In this document: in pieces, positions 1 to 4,824 of the stretch | Layout of the letters: every line of letters begins with the position of its first letter | Position numbering within the stretch: position 1 is the first letter of the stretch | NCBI GenBank assembly: GCA_030666885.1 | Contig: DAOUWY010000160.1 | Span: 1-5,171 of the forward strand | DNA: 5,171 nucleotides | Direction of reading: 5' to 3' | DNA from: Methanosarcinales archaeon | Lineage (GTDB): Archaea; Halobacteriota; Methanosarcinia; Methanosarcinales; Methanocomedenaceae | Notes under the pieces: model-generated | Told to the model about the DNA's origin: nothing | The model's database searches: none | Seen by the model: only the letters and a program-made list of their open reading frames with translations | Program-made: the position numbers and the translations under genes

Positions 1-54
1 ACAAAAAGATTCATAAAACAAACATAAAATTCTACGAATGACATGCACAAAAAG

Positions 55-80
55 ATGAAAGAACCCAAGGGTACTTTCAT
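55..80. promoter_or_regulatory. 26-bp near-perfect palindrome upstream of the MNT/HEPN operon
   Basis: The left arm (55-66) reads atgaaagaaccc and the right arm (69-80) reads gggtactttcat, separated by two A residues. Eleven of twelve positions pair. Such a short spacer suits a dimeric DNA-binding protein better than an RNA hairpin, although an RNA stem with a slightly larger loop could form. It ends about 78 bases before the preferred start of the nucleotidyltransferase gene, so it may be an operator for that operon or the end of a gene to the left. No T-run follows it, which speaks against a classical terminator. The function is inferred; the symmetry is seen directly. Confidence 0.4.
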
Positions 81-157
81 GCTAAATAACTGTCAAGCAC
101 AACAATGAAAAAAGATTTAATGCTTGAATGCCTAATTTATGTAGCGAGAATGAAACA

Positions 158-451
158 ATGAAATCAAAAAAAGTCATTCTGGAAAAATTAATAGAAGAAC
201 AAACCCTTCTTAAAAAAGAATATAAAGTTAAAACCATAGGCATATTCGGGTCTTATGCAAGGGACGAACAAGCAGAAACCAGTGATGTAGATGTCCTTGT
301 AGAATTCGTGGGTCCCATTGGCTTTTTTAAATTTATCAAACTTGAAAATTACCTTAGTGAAAAACTGGGTATAAAGGTAGATCTTGTCACACCGGATGCA
401 TTAAAACCTCTAATCAAATCTAATATAATACAGGAAACAGTTTATGCCTAA
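158..451 (+). CDS. mntA: MNT-domain nucleotidyltransferase, antitoxin of a MntA/HepT-type toxin-antitoxin pair
   Basis: This is a 97-residue minimal nucleotidyltransferase of the DNA polymerase beta superfamily. Residues 31-35 are GSYAR and 42-50 are SDVDVLVEF, giving the GSx(n)DxD signature with metal-binding Asp43 and Asp45; Asp75 in VDLVTPD is the probable third acidic residue. In characterised MntA/HepT systems the antitoxin AMPylates a tyrosine of the HEPN partner and so silences its ribonuclease; that role is inferred here from family and context. An in-frame ATG at 128 would add ten residues (MPNLCSENET) unlike the family. I prefer 158 because the protein then begins MKSKKVILEKL, as MNT proteins usually do. 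The 3' end overlaps the HEPN gene by 8 bases, indicating co-translation. No strong Shine-Dalgarno sequence is visible. The domain call is secure; the start is less so. Confidence 0.9.
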   Translation: MKSKKVILEKLIEEQTLLKKEYKVKTIGIFGSYARDEQAETSDVDVLVEFVGPIGFFKFIKLENYLSEKLGIKVDLVTPDALKPLIKSNIIQETVYA

Positions 452-806
452 AAAAAGGAATGTCATCCTGTTTATTCAAGATATTCTTGAAGCAATAGGG
501 AATATCGAGGAATTTACTCGAAATATGGGATTTAATGAGTTCATAGCTGATAAAAAGACCAGAGATGCAGTGGTGAGAAATCTGGAGGTAATTGGAGAAG
601 CTGCTAAAAATATTCCTGATGAAATTAAACAGGAATATTCAGAAATAGAATGGAAAGCAGTCACAGGAATGAGGGACAAGCTCATTCATGAATACTTTGG
701 GGTTAGTAATCCAATCGTCTGGGAAACAGTTACCAATGACATTATAATTTTCAAAAAACAAATTAAAGTTATTCTTGAAAGAGAAAATGAAACAAAAAAC
801 CAATAG
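444..806 (+). CDS. hepT: HEPN-domain ribonuclease toxin (HepT-like, DUF86 family)
   Basis: This is a 120-residue, mostly helical protein of the HepT-like/DUF86 family. The conserved RNLEVIGEAAKNI segment is at residues 45-57. The catalytic Rx4HxY motif lies at 77-84 (RDKLIHEY), with Arg77, His82 and Tyr84 all present. Arg and His make up the RNase site, and the Tyr of this motif is the residue modified by MntA in studied pairs. Length and motif spacing are normal for the family, so the toxin should be active unless restrained by its partner. The start lies inside the preceding gene (8-base overlap), with a GGAA stretch at 433-436 as a modest ribosome binding site. The gene order MNT then HEPN is the usual one. 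Possible roles are plasmid or island maintenance or phage-triggered RNA cleavage; the sequence does not decide between them. Confidence 0.92.
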   Translation: MPKKRNVILFIQDILEAIGNIEEFTRNMGFNEFIADKKTRDAVVRNLEVIGEAAKNIPDEIKQEYSEIEWKAVTGMRDKLIHEYFGVSNPIVWETVTNDIIIFKKQIKVILERENETKNQ

Positions 807-840
807 ATGTTATTATTACAATTTTGACATGAGTTTTTGA

Positions 841-959
841 AGAATGGTGGTTCAACTGTCTGAACTTAATGTATCTGATAAACTGCAGGCCAGGCACATG
901 TGCAGACCGAGGGCGGGAGGTTGATGGGAGCAGTAGTGCATCATGTGCTGGCAGGGTAA
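841..959 (+). pseudogene. Degenerate fragment resembling the conserved C-terminal part of type I restriction subunit HsdS (copy 1)
   Basis: One frame (841-894) reads RMVVQLSELNVSDKLQAR. After a frameshift another frame (930-956) reads AVVHHVLAG and is followed by TAA. This follows the order of a conserved HsdS segment, approximately KVDQLMxLCDELEAR then RLNxAVxHHLLxA. No start, no DNA-recognition domain and no long open frame survive. A second fragment with the same two signatures (DELEAR and AVVHHMLSG) lies near 2603-2759, which supports common origin. It begins only 35 bases after the HEPN toxin gene. The family assignment comes from short motifs recalled from HsdS proteins and is therefore tentative; the resemblance between the two copies is seen directly. 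Confidence 0.4.
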
Positions 960-1061
960 GGTGCAGGTGAATGGGACAACAGTGGTGAGAAGTTAATTTC
1001 AGTTGTTGTGCCTGTGGAGTGCCGCCATGTCTGTAAAAATATAAAAATTGAGTAATATTAA

Positions 1062-1121
1062 ACCGCAAAGGACGCGAAGTTAAGGCAACAGTGCCTTTGC
1101 GTCCCTTGCTCCCTTCGCGGT
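1062..1121. repeat. Imperfect palindromic element, ACCGCAAAGG / CCTTCGCGGT type
   Basis: The outer arms begin accgcaaagg (1062-1071) and end cccttcgcggt (1111-1121). The centre is a perfect 6-bp hairpin, aaggca-acag-tgcctt (1082-1097). Between them, variants of the words gcaaagg and gcgaag recur, so the whole 60-base stretch can fold on itself imperfectly. It is more GC-rich than the A/T-rich sequence just to its left. It does not encode anything recognisable. It looks like a dispersed intergenic palindrome, but copy number cannot be judged from one window. Confidence 0.55.
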
Positions 1122-1183
1122 GAGTTACCCCTGGACCTATGCACCATCTTACATCCACTTGCACGCTCCTCCTCCTGCACTGA

Positions 1184-1351
1184 TGCCTGGGCCCGCTTTT
1201 AGATATCAGGGATACCTTCGTTGATGAGGTGGCGATCCTGGTAGATATTGCAACCGAGCCGGAAGAACTGATCAACGTAGGTAGGGGCAAAAATAATGGT
1301 GGTGTCCTACAAATCGTGACCTTTATATTAATTGAATTTGTTGATTTATGA
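1184..1351 (+). pseudogene. Unrecognised coding relic carrying a TEPEELINV segment (copy A)
   Basis: The frame is open for 55 codons without a convincing start or ribosome binding site. It contains DTFVDEVAILVDI followed by ATEPEELINVGRG, which reads like real protein (alternating hydrophobic strand, then an acidic turn). The 16 bases at 1256-1271 (gagccggaagaactga) recur exactly at 2393-2408 in the same codon phase, inside another degenerate stretch that continues to resemble it (EPEELTNAKGG). I do not recognise the family. Because copy B is interrupted by stops and copy A has no gene structure, I read both as remnants of one gene family rather than functional genes. Confidence 0.3.
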
Positions 1352-1374
1352 AATAGTATTCATCAAGGAGGAAG

Positions 1375-1460
1375 GAACACGGATGACACGGATTCGACGG
1401 ATACGCACGGATGCGAAAATAAATCCGTGAAAATCCGTGTGATCTGTGCAATCCGTGTTC
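1375..1460. repeat. 86-bp palindromic element built of iterated ACGGAT / ATCCGT units
   Basis: The outermost ten bases pair perfectly: gaacacggat (1375-1384) against atccgtgttc (1451-1460). The left half carries four variants of an approximately 10-base unit with core ACGGAT (cacggatga, cacggattc, gacggatac, gcacggatg). The right half carries complementary variants with ATCCGTG or ATCTGTG. The centre near 1411-1421 is A/T-rich. As RNA or cruciform it would give a long imperfect hairpin. There is no coding potential and no transposase. The pattern is that of a dispersed palindromic intergenic repeat. Confidence 0.65.
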
Positions 1461-1510
1461 TAAATCATTTGCCTCAATTTATACTTTTAGAGAGAGCGGA
1501 TTGAATGTAA

Positions 1511-1571
1511 TATAATTTTTTAAAAAATGTCACAGAGTCCAGGAGGTAAACCCATGATTTTCAAGAATTAG
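1511..1571 (+). other. Promoter-like A/T tract, strong Shine-Dalgarno and a five-codon ORF
   Basis: An A/T block (aattttttaaaaaat around 1514-1528) is followed by AGGAGG at 1541-1546 and, after seven bases, ATG at 1554. The reading frame is only MIFKN before TAG at 1569. The initiation signals look well formed but there is no gene behind them. This may be the surviving front end of a deleted gene, a leader peptide, or coincidence. A second short frame, MKYRTLPK from 1592, also stops at once. Confidence 0.2.
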
Positions 1572-1653
1572 ACATATAAAGACATCAAGTCATGAAATAT
1601 AGGACATTACCAAAATAATGATCTCCCCAACATCATGTAGGTAAACATTCGAT

Positions 1654-1718
1654 GGGATGAACAGGATTTACAGGATGCTGCGAATCACTCGTATCCTGCC
1701 AGTCCTGTACATCCTGTC
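1654..1718. repeat. Palindromic element built of CAGGAT / ATCCTG units
   Basis: The left half has gggatga, acaggattt and acaggatgct (1654-1679). The right half has the complementary atcctgcc, agtcctgta and catcctgtc (1693-1718). They are separated by an unpaired centre of about 13 bases. Pairing is imperfect but extends over about 25 bases per arm. It shares the design (three to four iterated units per arm, mirrored) of the element at 1375-1460, with a different unit sequence. It is non-coding and probably another dispersed intergenic repeat. Confidence 0.55.
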
Positions 1719-1826
1719 TATTAATTCAGGCATTGTGATTTCCATGTTTGAAAAATATATCCTTTAATACTGATGTTGCCCCCACAATGTTAAAGAAAAA
1801 CGTGAAATTGAATCATTGAGTTGAAG

Positions 1827-2102
1827 TCACAACCGGCCATATTTTTTATGTGCCTGTTCTGCTGTAAGAATGTCAAATACGTAAACGGTGCGTTTTTCCT
1901 TATCGATTCGATAGAAGATACGAAAACGTCCTACTCTTAAACGACATACAACATCATTGGCACCTTTTATTTCTTTTTTCTCACCTTTTCCAGTGCCTGG
2001 GAAAGGGTCATTCAACTCTTTAATTGCTACCTTAATGTTATCCCTAAAAGTAGGCGGAAGGTTCTTAAAAAGGTCTGGAAGAACCAATACATCAAAGGTC
2101 AT
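1827..2102 (-). CDS. RelE/ParE-superfamily toxin
   Basis: This 91-residue protein has the RelE/ParE fold signature. An N-terminal helical part is followed by RLRVGRFRIFYRI (54-66), the central beta-sheet with basic residues Arg59, Arg61 and Arg65. It ends VYVFDILTAEQAHKKYGRL, in which His85, Lys86, Lys87 and Tyr88 match the basic/aromatic tail expected of a ribosome-dependent mRNA interferase. Length is normal and nothing appears truncated. The gene starts inside the antitoxin gene (11-base overlap) without its own Shine-Dalgarno sequence, so translation is probably coupled. RelE-type mRNA cleavage is favoured over ParE-type gyrase inhibition because of the His/Lys/Tyr tail, but this is an inference. 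No terminator is obvious downstream; about 85 bases farther is the palindromic region. Confidence 0.9.
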   Translation of the reverse strand: MTFDVLVLPDLFKNLPPTFRDNIKVAIKELNDPFPGTGKGEKKEIKGANDVVCRLRVGRFRIFYRIDKEKRTVYVFDILTAEQAHKKYGRL

Positions 2103-2286
2103 CTATATTGACAAAATCATTTTTGCGCTCTTCAACAACTTGTTTGCCATGTTCTACAAGGCTATTACGATTGTGTTCAATAATCAGATTTTCAATGACC
2201 GTGTTATAGTCATCGCCCATATGTCCAATTTCACGTAAGGCGTCACGCGTGTTTGTCTTTAATTGAATTGTGGTTGTAGCATTCAT
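2092..2286 (-). CDS. Ribbon-helix-helix antitoxin of the RelE-type module
   Basis: This 64-residue protein is encoded directly before the toxin and overlaps it by 11 bases. Residues 4-10 (TTIQLKT) form the predicted DNA-contacting strand, 12-21 helix A and 24-39 helix B (GDDYNTVIENLI), a ribbon-helix-helix layout frequent in archaeal antitoxins. The charged tail 40-64 is the likely toxin-neutralising segment. It probably represses its own operon through the palindrome 19 bases upstream of the start codon. There is no Shine-Dalgarno sequence, and a TATA-like box about 30 bases upstream predicts a very short leader. The RHH call is by pattern and the role follows from the toxin partner. Confidence 0.82.
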   Translation of the reverse strand: MNATTTIQLKTNTRDALREIGHMGDDYNTVIENLIIEHNRNSLVEHGKQVVEERKNDFVNIDDL

Positions 2287-2296
2287 ATTATGTCAT

Positions 2297-2323
2297 ACTA
2301 TAGTCACTATAATACTTATAGTG
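2297..2323 (-). promoter_or_regulatory. Promoter and putative autoregulatory operator of the RHH/RelE operon
   Basis: A perfect palindrome, CACTATAA-TAC-TTATAGTG, spans 2305-2323 with 8-bp arms. It abuts another perfect palindrome, ACTATAGT (2297-2304). Several ACTATA half-sites therefore lie side by side, as expected for cooperative binding of RHH dimers. Read on the minus strand, CACTATAAG also resembles an archaeal TATA box at about the right distance for transcription to start just before the antitoxin ATG at 2286. Binding there would occlude TBP. The symmetry is seen; the regulator and mechanism are inferred. Confidence 0.6.
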
Positions 2324-2380
2324 TATCGTAGGAGTGGAAATGACATCGGATCATCTACATTAAATTTAAAATAACTACAT

Positions 2381-2602
2381 GATGTGACTTTTGAGCCGGA
2401 AGAACTGACAAATGCCAAAGGGGGCTAAATTAAGACCTGGCCCGAGCGCAAGTTCCATACCATCAACTTAATCAAAAATGCAGGGCGGGATTTGAAGCTG
2501 CTCTCCTGTGCCGGCACATGAGCCAATCCACGGGACATCATAAGGGATTACGACAGGCTGGGAGGTGGGGTGTTGGATATCTTCAATGCCTCAAAGGACT
2601 CG
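2381..2602 (+). pseudogene. Unrecognised stop-interrupted coding relic carrying an FEPEELTNA segment (copy B)
   Basis: One frame starting at 2381 reads DVTFEPEELTNAKGG, stop, then about 30 codons including TWPERKFHTINLI, stop at 2519, then a segment beginning ANPRDIIRDYDRLGGGVLDI. The peptide composition looks like genuine protein, and the frame stays the same through two stop codons (2426 and 2519), as in a gene decaying by point mutation. The 16 bases 2393-2408 are identical to 1256-1271. I do not recognise the parent family. It runs without a frame change into the HsdS-like remnant that follows, but whether it belonged to the same gene is unclear. Confidence 0.35.
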
Positions 2603-2759
2603 GTTGCATTACCAAATAAAACAAACCGCCCTGTCTTCTCTAAAGTCAACCAGCTCATGACCCCTTTGCGATGAACTGGAGGCCAGGTCGATACAAGCGC
2701 AAAACGATAGCGTGAAGTTGAAGTAGGCTGTTGTGCACCATATGCTGTCGGGATTATAG
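2603..2759 (+). pseudogene. Degenerate HsdS-like (type I restriction specificity subunit) remnant (copy 2)
   Basis: The frame from 2603 reads VALPNKTNRPVFSKVNQLM. After one extra base in a C run (2661-2664) it continues in the next frame as LCDELEARSIQAQND, then a TAG at 2724, then AVVHHMLSGL and TAG. With that single shift repaired, the order matches the conserved region that closes a specificity repeat in many HsdS proteins: LPPLxEQxRIVxKVDQLMxLCDELEAR followed by RLNxAVxHHLLxA. The frameshift and in-frame stops mean no functional product. No hsdM or hsdR is visible. The assignment comes from motif memory alone, but the run KVNQLM..LCDELEAR is quite characteristic. Confidence 0.5.
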
Positions 2760-2823
2760 GTGAAGGAAAAGGAGAAATAGAATTCCCAAGTGAAAAGTAA
2801 ATCAAGTTACGCAGCATAAACAG

Positions 2824-2860
2824 TAAAAAAATAAAATAAGGGGTTGATGCCTTATTTTTT
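2824..2860 (-). terminator. Hairpin plus T-run terminator of the 52-codon gene
   Basis: On the minus strand a 9-bp stem (aaaataagg 2833-2841 paired with ccttatttt 2850-2858, loop of eight bases) begins two bases after the stop codon of the small gene. It is followed by ATTTTTTTA. This is the form of an intrinsic terminator and would also suit archaeal U-rich termination. Its tight placement supports the small gene being real. Confidence 0.6.
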
Positions 2861-3019
2861 CTAATTTCTTATCAATTTCCTTAAGCTATTATGGGAAATA
2901 TGGTAATTTTCTGCTACGTTTTGTTCAGCAAAAGCCATTGCATCCCGGGAAGTTATCCCCTGTGCAATGGATTCATCTCTCATTTCATAAATCTTCGATA
3001 TTATTTCAAATGTATCCAT
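2861..3019 (-). CDS. Small hypothetical protein (52 aa), helical, possible HTH-like C-terminus
   Basis: An ATG at 3019 opens 52 codons ending in TAG at 2861. The start is preceded by GGGAGTGATC (3033 down to 3024), an excellent Shine-Dalgarno sequence with nine bases between GGGAG and ATG. The stop is followed at once by a hairpin/T-run terminator, giving a complete single-gene transcription unit. The protein begins MDTFEIISKIYEMRDESIAQ, is rich in Glu, Ile and Ala, and is predicted helical throughout. Its end (VAENYHISHNSLRKLIRN) has the feel of a helix-turn-helix recognition segment. There is no signal peptide, membrane segment or cysteine. I do not recognise the family and assign no function. 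It is transcribed divergently from moaA across an A/T-rich spacer of about 260 bases. Confidence 0.6.
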   Translation of the reverse strand: MDTFEIISKIYEMRDESIAQGITSRDAMAFAEQNVAENYHISHNSLRKLIRN

Positions 3020-3023
3020 TTTT

Positions 3024-3033
3024 GATCACTCCC
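3024..3033 (-). promoter_or_regulatory. Strong ribosome binding site of the 52-aa gene
   Basis: The minus strand reads GGGAGTGATC ending five bases before the start codon at 3019. This is the clearest Shine-Dalgarno match to the archaeal 16S tail in the right half of the window, and it fixes the start of the small gene. Confidence 0.6.
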
Positions 3034-3250
3034 TGTATTGACTATCCTACATTTAAAACTATTTGCAATGATTAATACCATTAGATTTGGAAATACTTAG
3101 AACAGTATGAATATCACCATATAATATATCGAATAAGTTATATTTTGAATATATTGATTCTAATCATAACGATTATTTAATAACTCTCAATAATCCCTAA
3201 CACCTGCCATCATAATTCTCACAGTAAATCCCCACCTTAAAATCAATACA

Positions 3251-3260
3251 TTTAACATAT
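3251..3260 (+). promoter_or_regulatory. Possible TATA-like element of moaA
   Basis: tttaacatat is centred about 27 bases before the moaA ATG, and no Shine-Dalgarno sequence stands between them (the bases before the ATG read ccagactaa). This fits a leaderless archaeal transcript beginning at or next to the start codon. The whole 3060-3283 spacer is A/T-rich, so TATA-like words are common and the call is weak. Confidence 0.25.
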
Positions 3261-3283
3261 TCATTTCCAATTAACCAGACTAA

Positions 3284-4204
3284 ATGCAATCCCATATACT
3301 CACAGACTCTTACGGCCGTAAAATAACAAGCTTGCGCGTATCAATAACCAGTAAATGCAATCTTAATTGTTTCTACTGCCACAATGAAGGGCAAAGCAGC
3401 CATCAAGAAGAAATGAGTGTGGACCTTATTATCAGGATCATCAATAAGGCCGCCAGTCTGGGTGTAACAAAAGTGAAGTTTTCCGGAGGTGAGCCATTGG
3501 TCAGGAAGGATTTCGAGGAAATGCTGGCAAGACTTCCCAAGCTTCGAAATGTTTCTGCCACAACGAATGGAGTGTTGTTATACAAAAGAGCCGAAGGGCT
3601 AAAGGCAGCCGGACTTGACCGGGTAAATATCAGCCTTGATACACTTAACCCCGACACCTATGCAGGTATATGCCGGTGCAACAGTAACATCCATCAACAG
3701 GTGCTGGACGGGGTACATGCTGCTGTAGATGTAGGGTTGACCCCGATCAAATTGAATATGGTGATGCTGGAAGGTGTCAATTCCGGTGAACTTAATGACA
3801 TGATATCTTTTGTAAAGAAATTTGACGGAAACGTGATCCTGCAGATAATAGAACCCATGGACTTTGGCAATGACGGATTGCTTATGGAAATGGATATCAT
3901 TACAAAAGAACTGGAATCCAGGGCATCATCCGTGGTCGAACGCAAGATGCACCGCCGGAAGAAATACATGGTGGATGGTGCAGAGATCGAACTCGTGAAG
4001 CCTATTGATAATTCAGTGTTCTGCGCCAACTGCAACCGGCTGAGGGTGACATCTGATGGTAAACTAAAGCCCTGTTTGCTTAGAAATGACAACCTTGTAG
4101 ATGTAAGCCATGCCAGTGACAGTGAATTTGAAGCTTTGTTCTGTAAAGCAATGAAAAATCGTGAACCTTTCTATAAAGGCCAGCTTCAGGAAGTCAGTAT
4201 ATAA
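3284..4204 (+). CDS. moaA: GTP 3',8-cyclase MoaA (radical SAM)
   Basis: MoaA converts GTP to 3',8-cyclo-7,8-dihydro-GTP, the first step of molybdopterin/tungstopterin cofactor synthesis; MoaC then acts on the product. The protein has 306 residues. The radical SAM cluster is Cys25, Cys29 and Cys32 in KCNLNCFYCHNEG, SGGEP (67-71) is the SAM-contacting motif, and TTNG is at 93-96. The second 4Fe-4S cluster is at Cys247, Cys250 and Cys264 with CxxCx13C spacing, and the NRLR element between them supplies Arg252 and Arg254, equivalent to the GTP-binding arginines of bacterial MoaA. It is somewhat shorter than bacterial enzymes (about 330) and ends QEVSI, without the C-terminal Gly-Gly known from bacterial and human MoaA. 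No other cofactor gene is adjacent. The 3' end overlaps the convergent SpoIIM-family gene by 19 bases. Confidence 0.95.
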   Translation: MQSHILTDSYGRKITSLRVSITSKCNLNCFYCHNEGQSSHQEEMSVDLIIRIINKAASLGVTKVKFSGGEPLVRKDFEEMLARLPKLRNVSATTNGVLLYKRAEGLKAAGLDRVNISLDTLNPDTYAGICRCNSNIHQQVLDGVHAAVDVGLTPIKLNMVMLEGVNSGELNDMISFVKKFDGNVILQIIEPMDFGNDGLLMEMDIITKELESRASSVVERKMHRRKKYMVDGAEIELVKPIDNSVFCANCNRLRVTSDGKLKPCLLRNDNLVDVSHASDSEFEALFCKAMKNREPFYKGQLQEVSI

Positions 4205-4824
4205 AGTATGCTTGATGTGATAAAGGTCTCGATAATAGCTGCAATGAACAATACCGGGACGATTACCGTGACAAAGAACTTTATGGCACTGAACAGTTCA
4301 TATTTGAACCTGATCTCATTTTCATTTGTATTAAATATTTTCTGGAATGCAAGAACTCCCAGTCTCAGGCCAATGCTGGCACTGATAAATATCATGGGCA
4401 GTTCAATGATACCATGTGGCAACAAGGCAGACAGTACCACAAGTATGCCATACTCCTGTACTGAACTGAAGACCACTACACCAATGAAAAAACCGTTGAC
4501 CAGAATGAAGATGACTGGCCAGATGCCAAACAATGTACCAAGCAGCATAGCAACAAAACTGTTCAATGTATTGTTTGCAAAAATAAACCACATGATCATT
4601 ATGGGTGATTCTTCTGCGATCCAGCCGTATGTTTCCTCGAATTGCCCCATAAGCTCGTCAATGATACCAGGGTTAAAGTACGCAGATGCATATCCCGCTG
4701 CCGTTGCAAGCAGGAATAAAGTAATAATAACAAAAAGGTAAGGGCGCAGTGGAATCAGGTATGCCATTGCCTCTGCAGTAAAACCCTTCCCGGTTCCGGA
4801 ATAGTACTGTTCGTTTTGGTTCAT
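4186..4824 (-). CDS. SpoIIM-family (stage II sporulation protein M-like) integral membrane protein
   Basis: This 212-residue polytopic membrane protein has hydrophobic segments near residues 27-48, 76-94, 95-119, 124-152 and 178-210. The family hallmark PHGIIELP is at 136-143, followed by a small-residue helix ending IGLRLG. SpoIIM in Bacillus is part of the DMP engulfment complex. Archaeal relatives belong to non-sporulating organisms and their role is unknown, so the name marks homology only. The ATG at 4824 overlaps the stop of the upstream DUF63 gene as ATGA, which fixes the start and implies coupled translation. The 3' end overlaps moaA on the other strand by 19 bases, so no separate terminator is available there. 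Confidence in the family is high and in function low. Confidence 0.9.
   Translation of the reverse strand: MNQNEQYYSGTGKGFTAEAMAYLIPLRPYLFVIITLFLLATAAGYASAYFNPGIIDELMGQFEETYGWIAEESPIMIMWFIFANNTLNSFVAMLLGTLFGIWPVIFILVNGFFIGVVVFSSVQEYGILVVLSALLPHGIIELPMIFISASIGLRLGVLAFQKIFNTNENEIRFKYELFSAIKFFVTVIVPVLFIAAIIETFITSSILYILTS

Noticed and set aside
128..157. Ten-residue N-terminal extension of the nucleotidyltransferase
   Set aside because: The extra residues do not resemble the family and the internal ATG at 158 gives the usual N-terminus; I kept it only as an alternative start.
769..1290. Long minus-strand open frame of 173 codons
   Set aside because: It reads through the 3' end of the HEPN gene, an HsdS-like relic and a palindromic repeat. 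Its composition (many Ser, Arg, His, Pro) is not protein-like, and no ribosome binding site is seen.
1592..1618. MKYRTLPK, resembling the start of an aldo/keto reductase
   Set aside because: Only eight residues before a stop, no ribosome binding site and no further similarity downstream; too short to support a call.
1375..1718. CRISPR array
   Set aside because: The units are about 10 bases with no spacers of constant length and are mirrored about a centre, which is a palindromic repeat and not a repeat-spacer array.
807..1826. Insertion sequence or MITE spanning the repeats
   Set aside because: No transposase remnant, no matching terminal inverted repeats at a common pair of ends and no clear target duplication can be seen.
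2548..2817. Minus-strand open frame of 89 codons
   Set aside because: It is antisense to the HsdS-like remnant; the plus-strand frames give recognisable motifs and this one does not.
3694..4092. Minus-strand open frame inside moaA
   Set aside because: A shadow of a clearly functional gene with all its motifs on the plus strand.
4208..4741. Plus-strand open frame of 177 codons
   Set aside because: It is antisense to the SpoIIM-family gene; the minus-strand product has the family motif PHGIIELP and membrane segments, while this product matches nothing.
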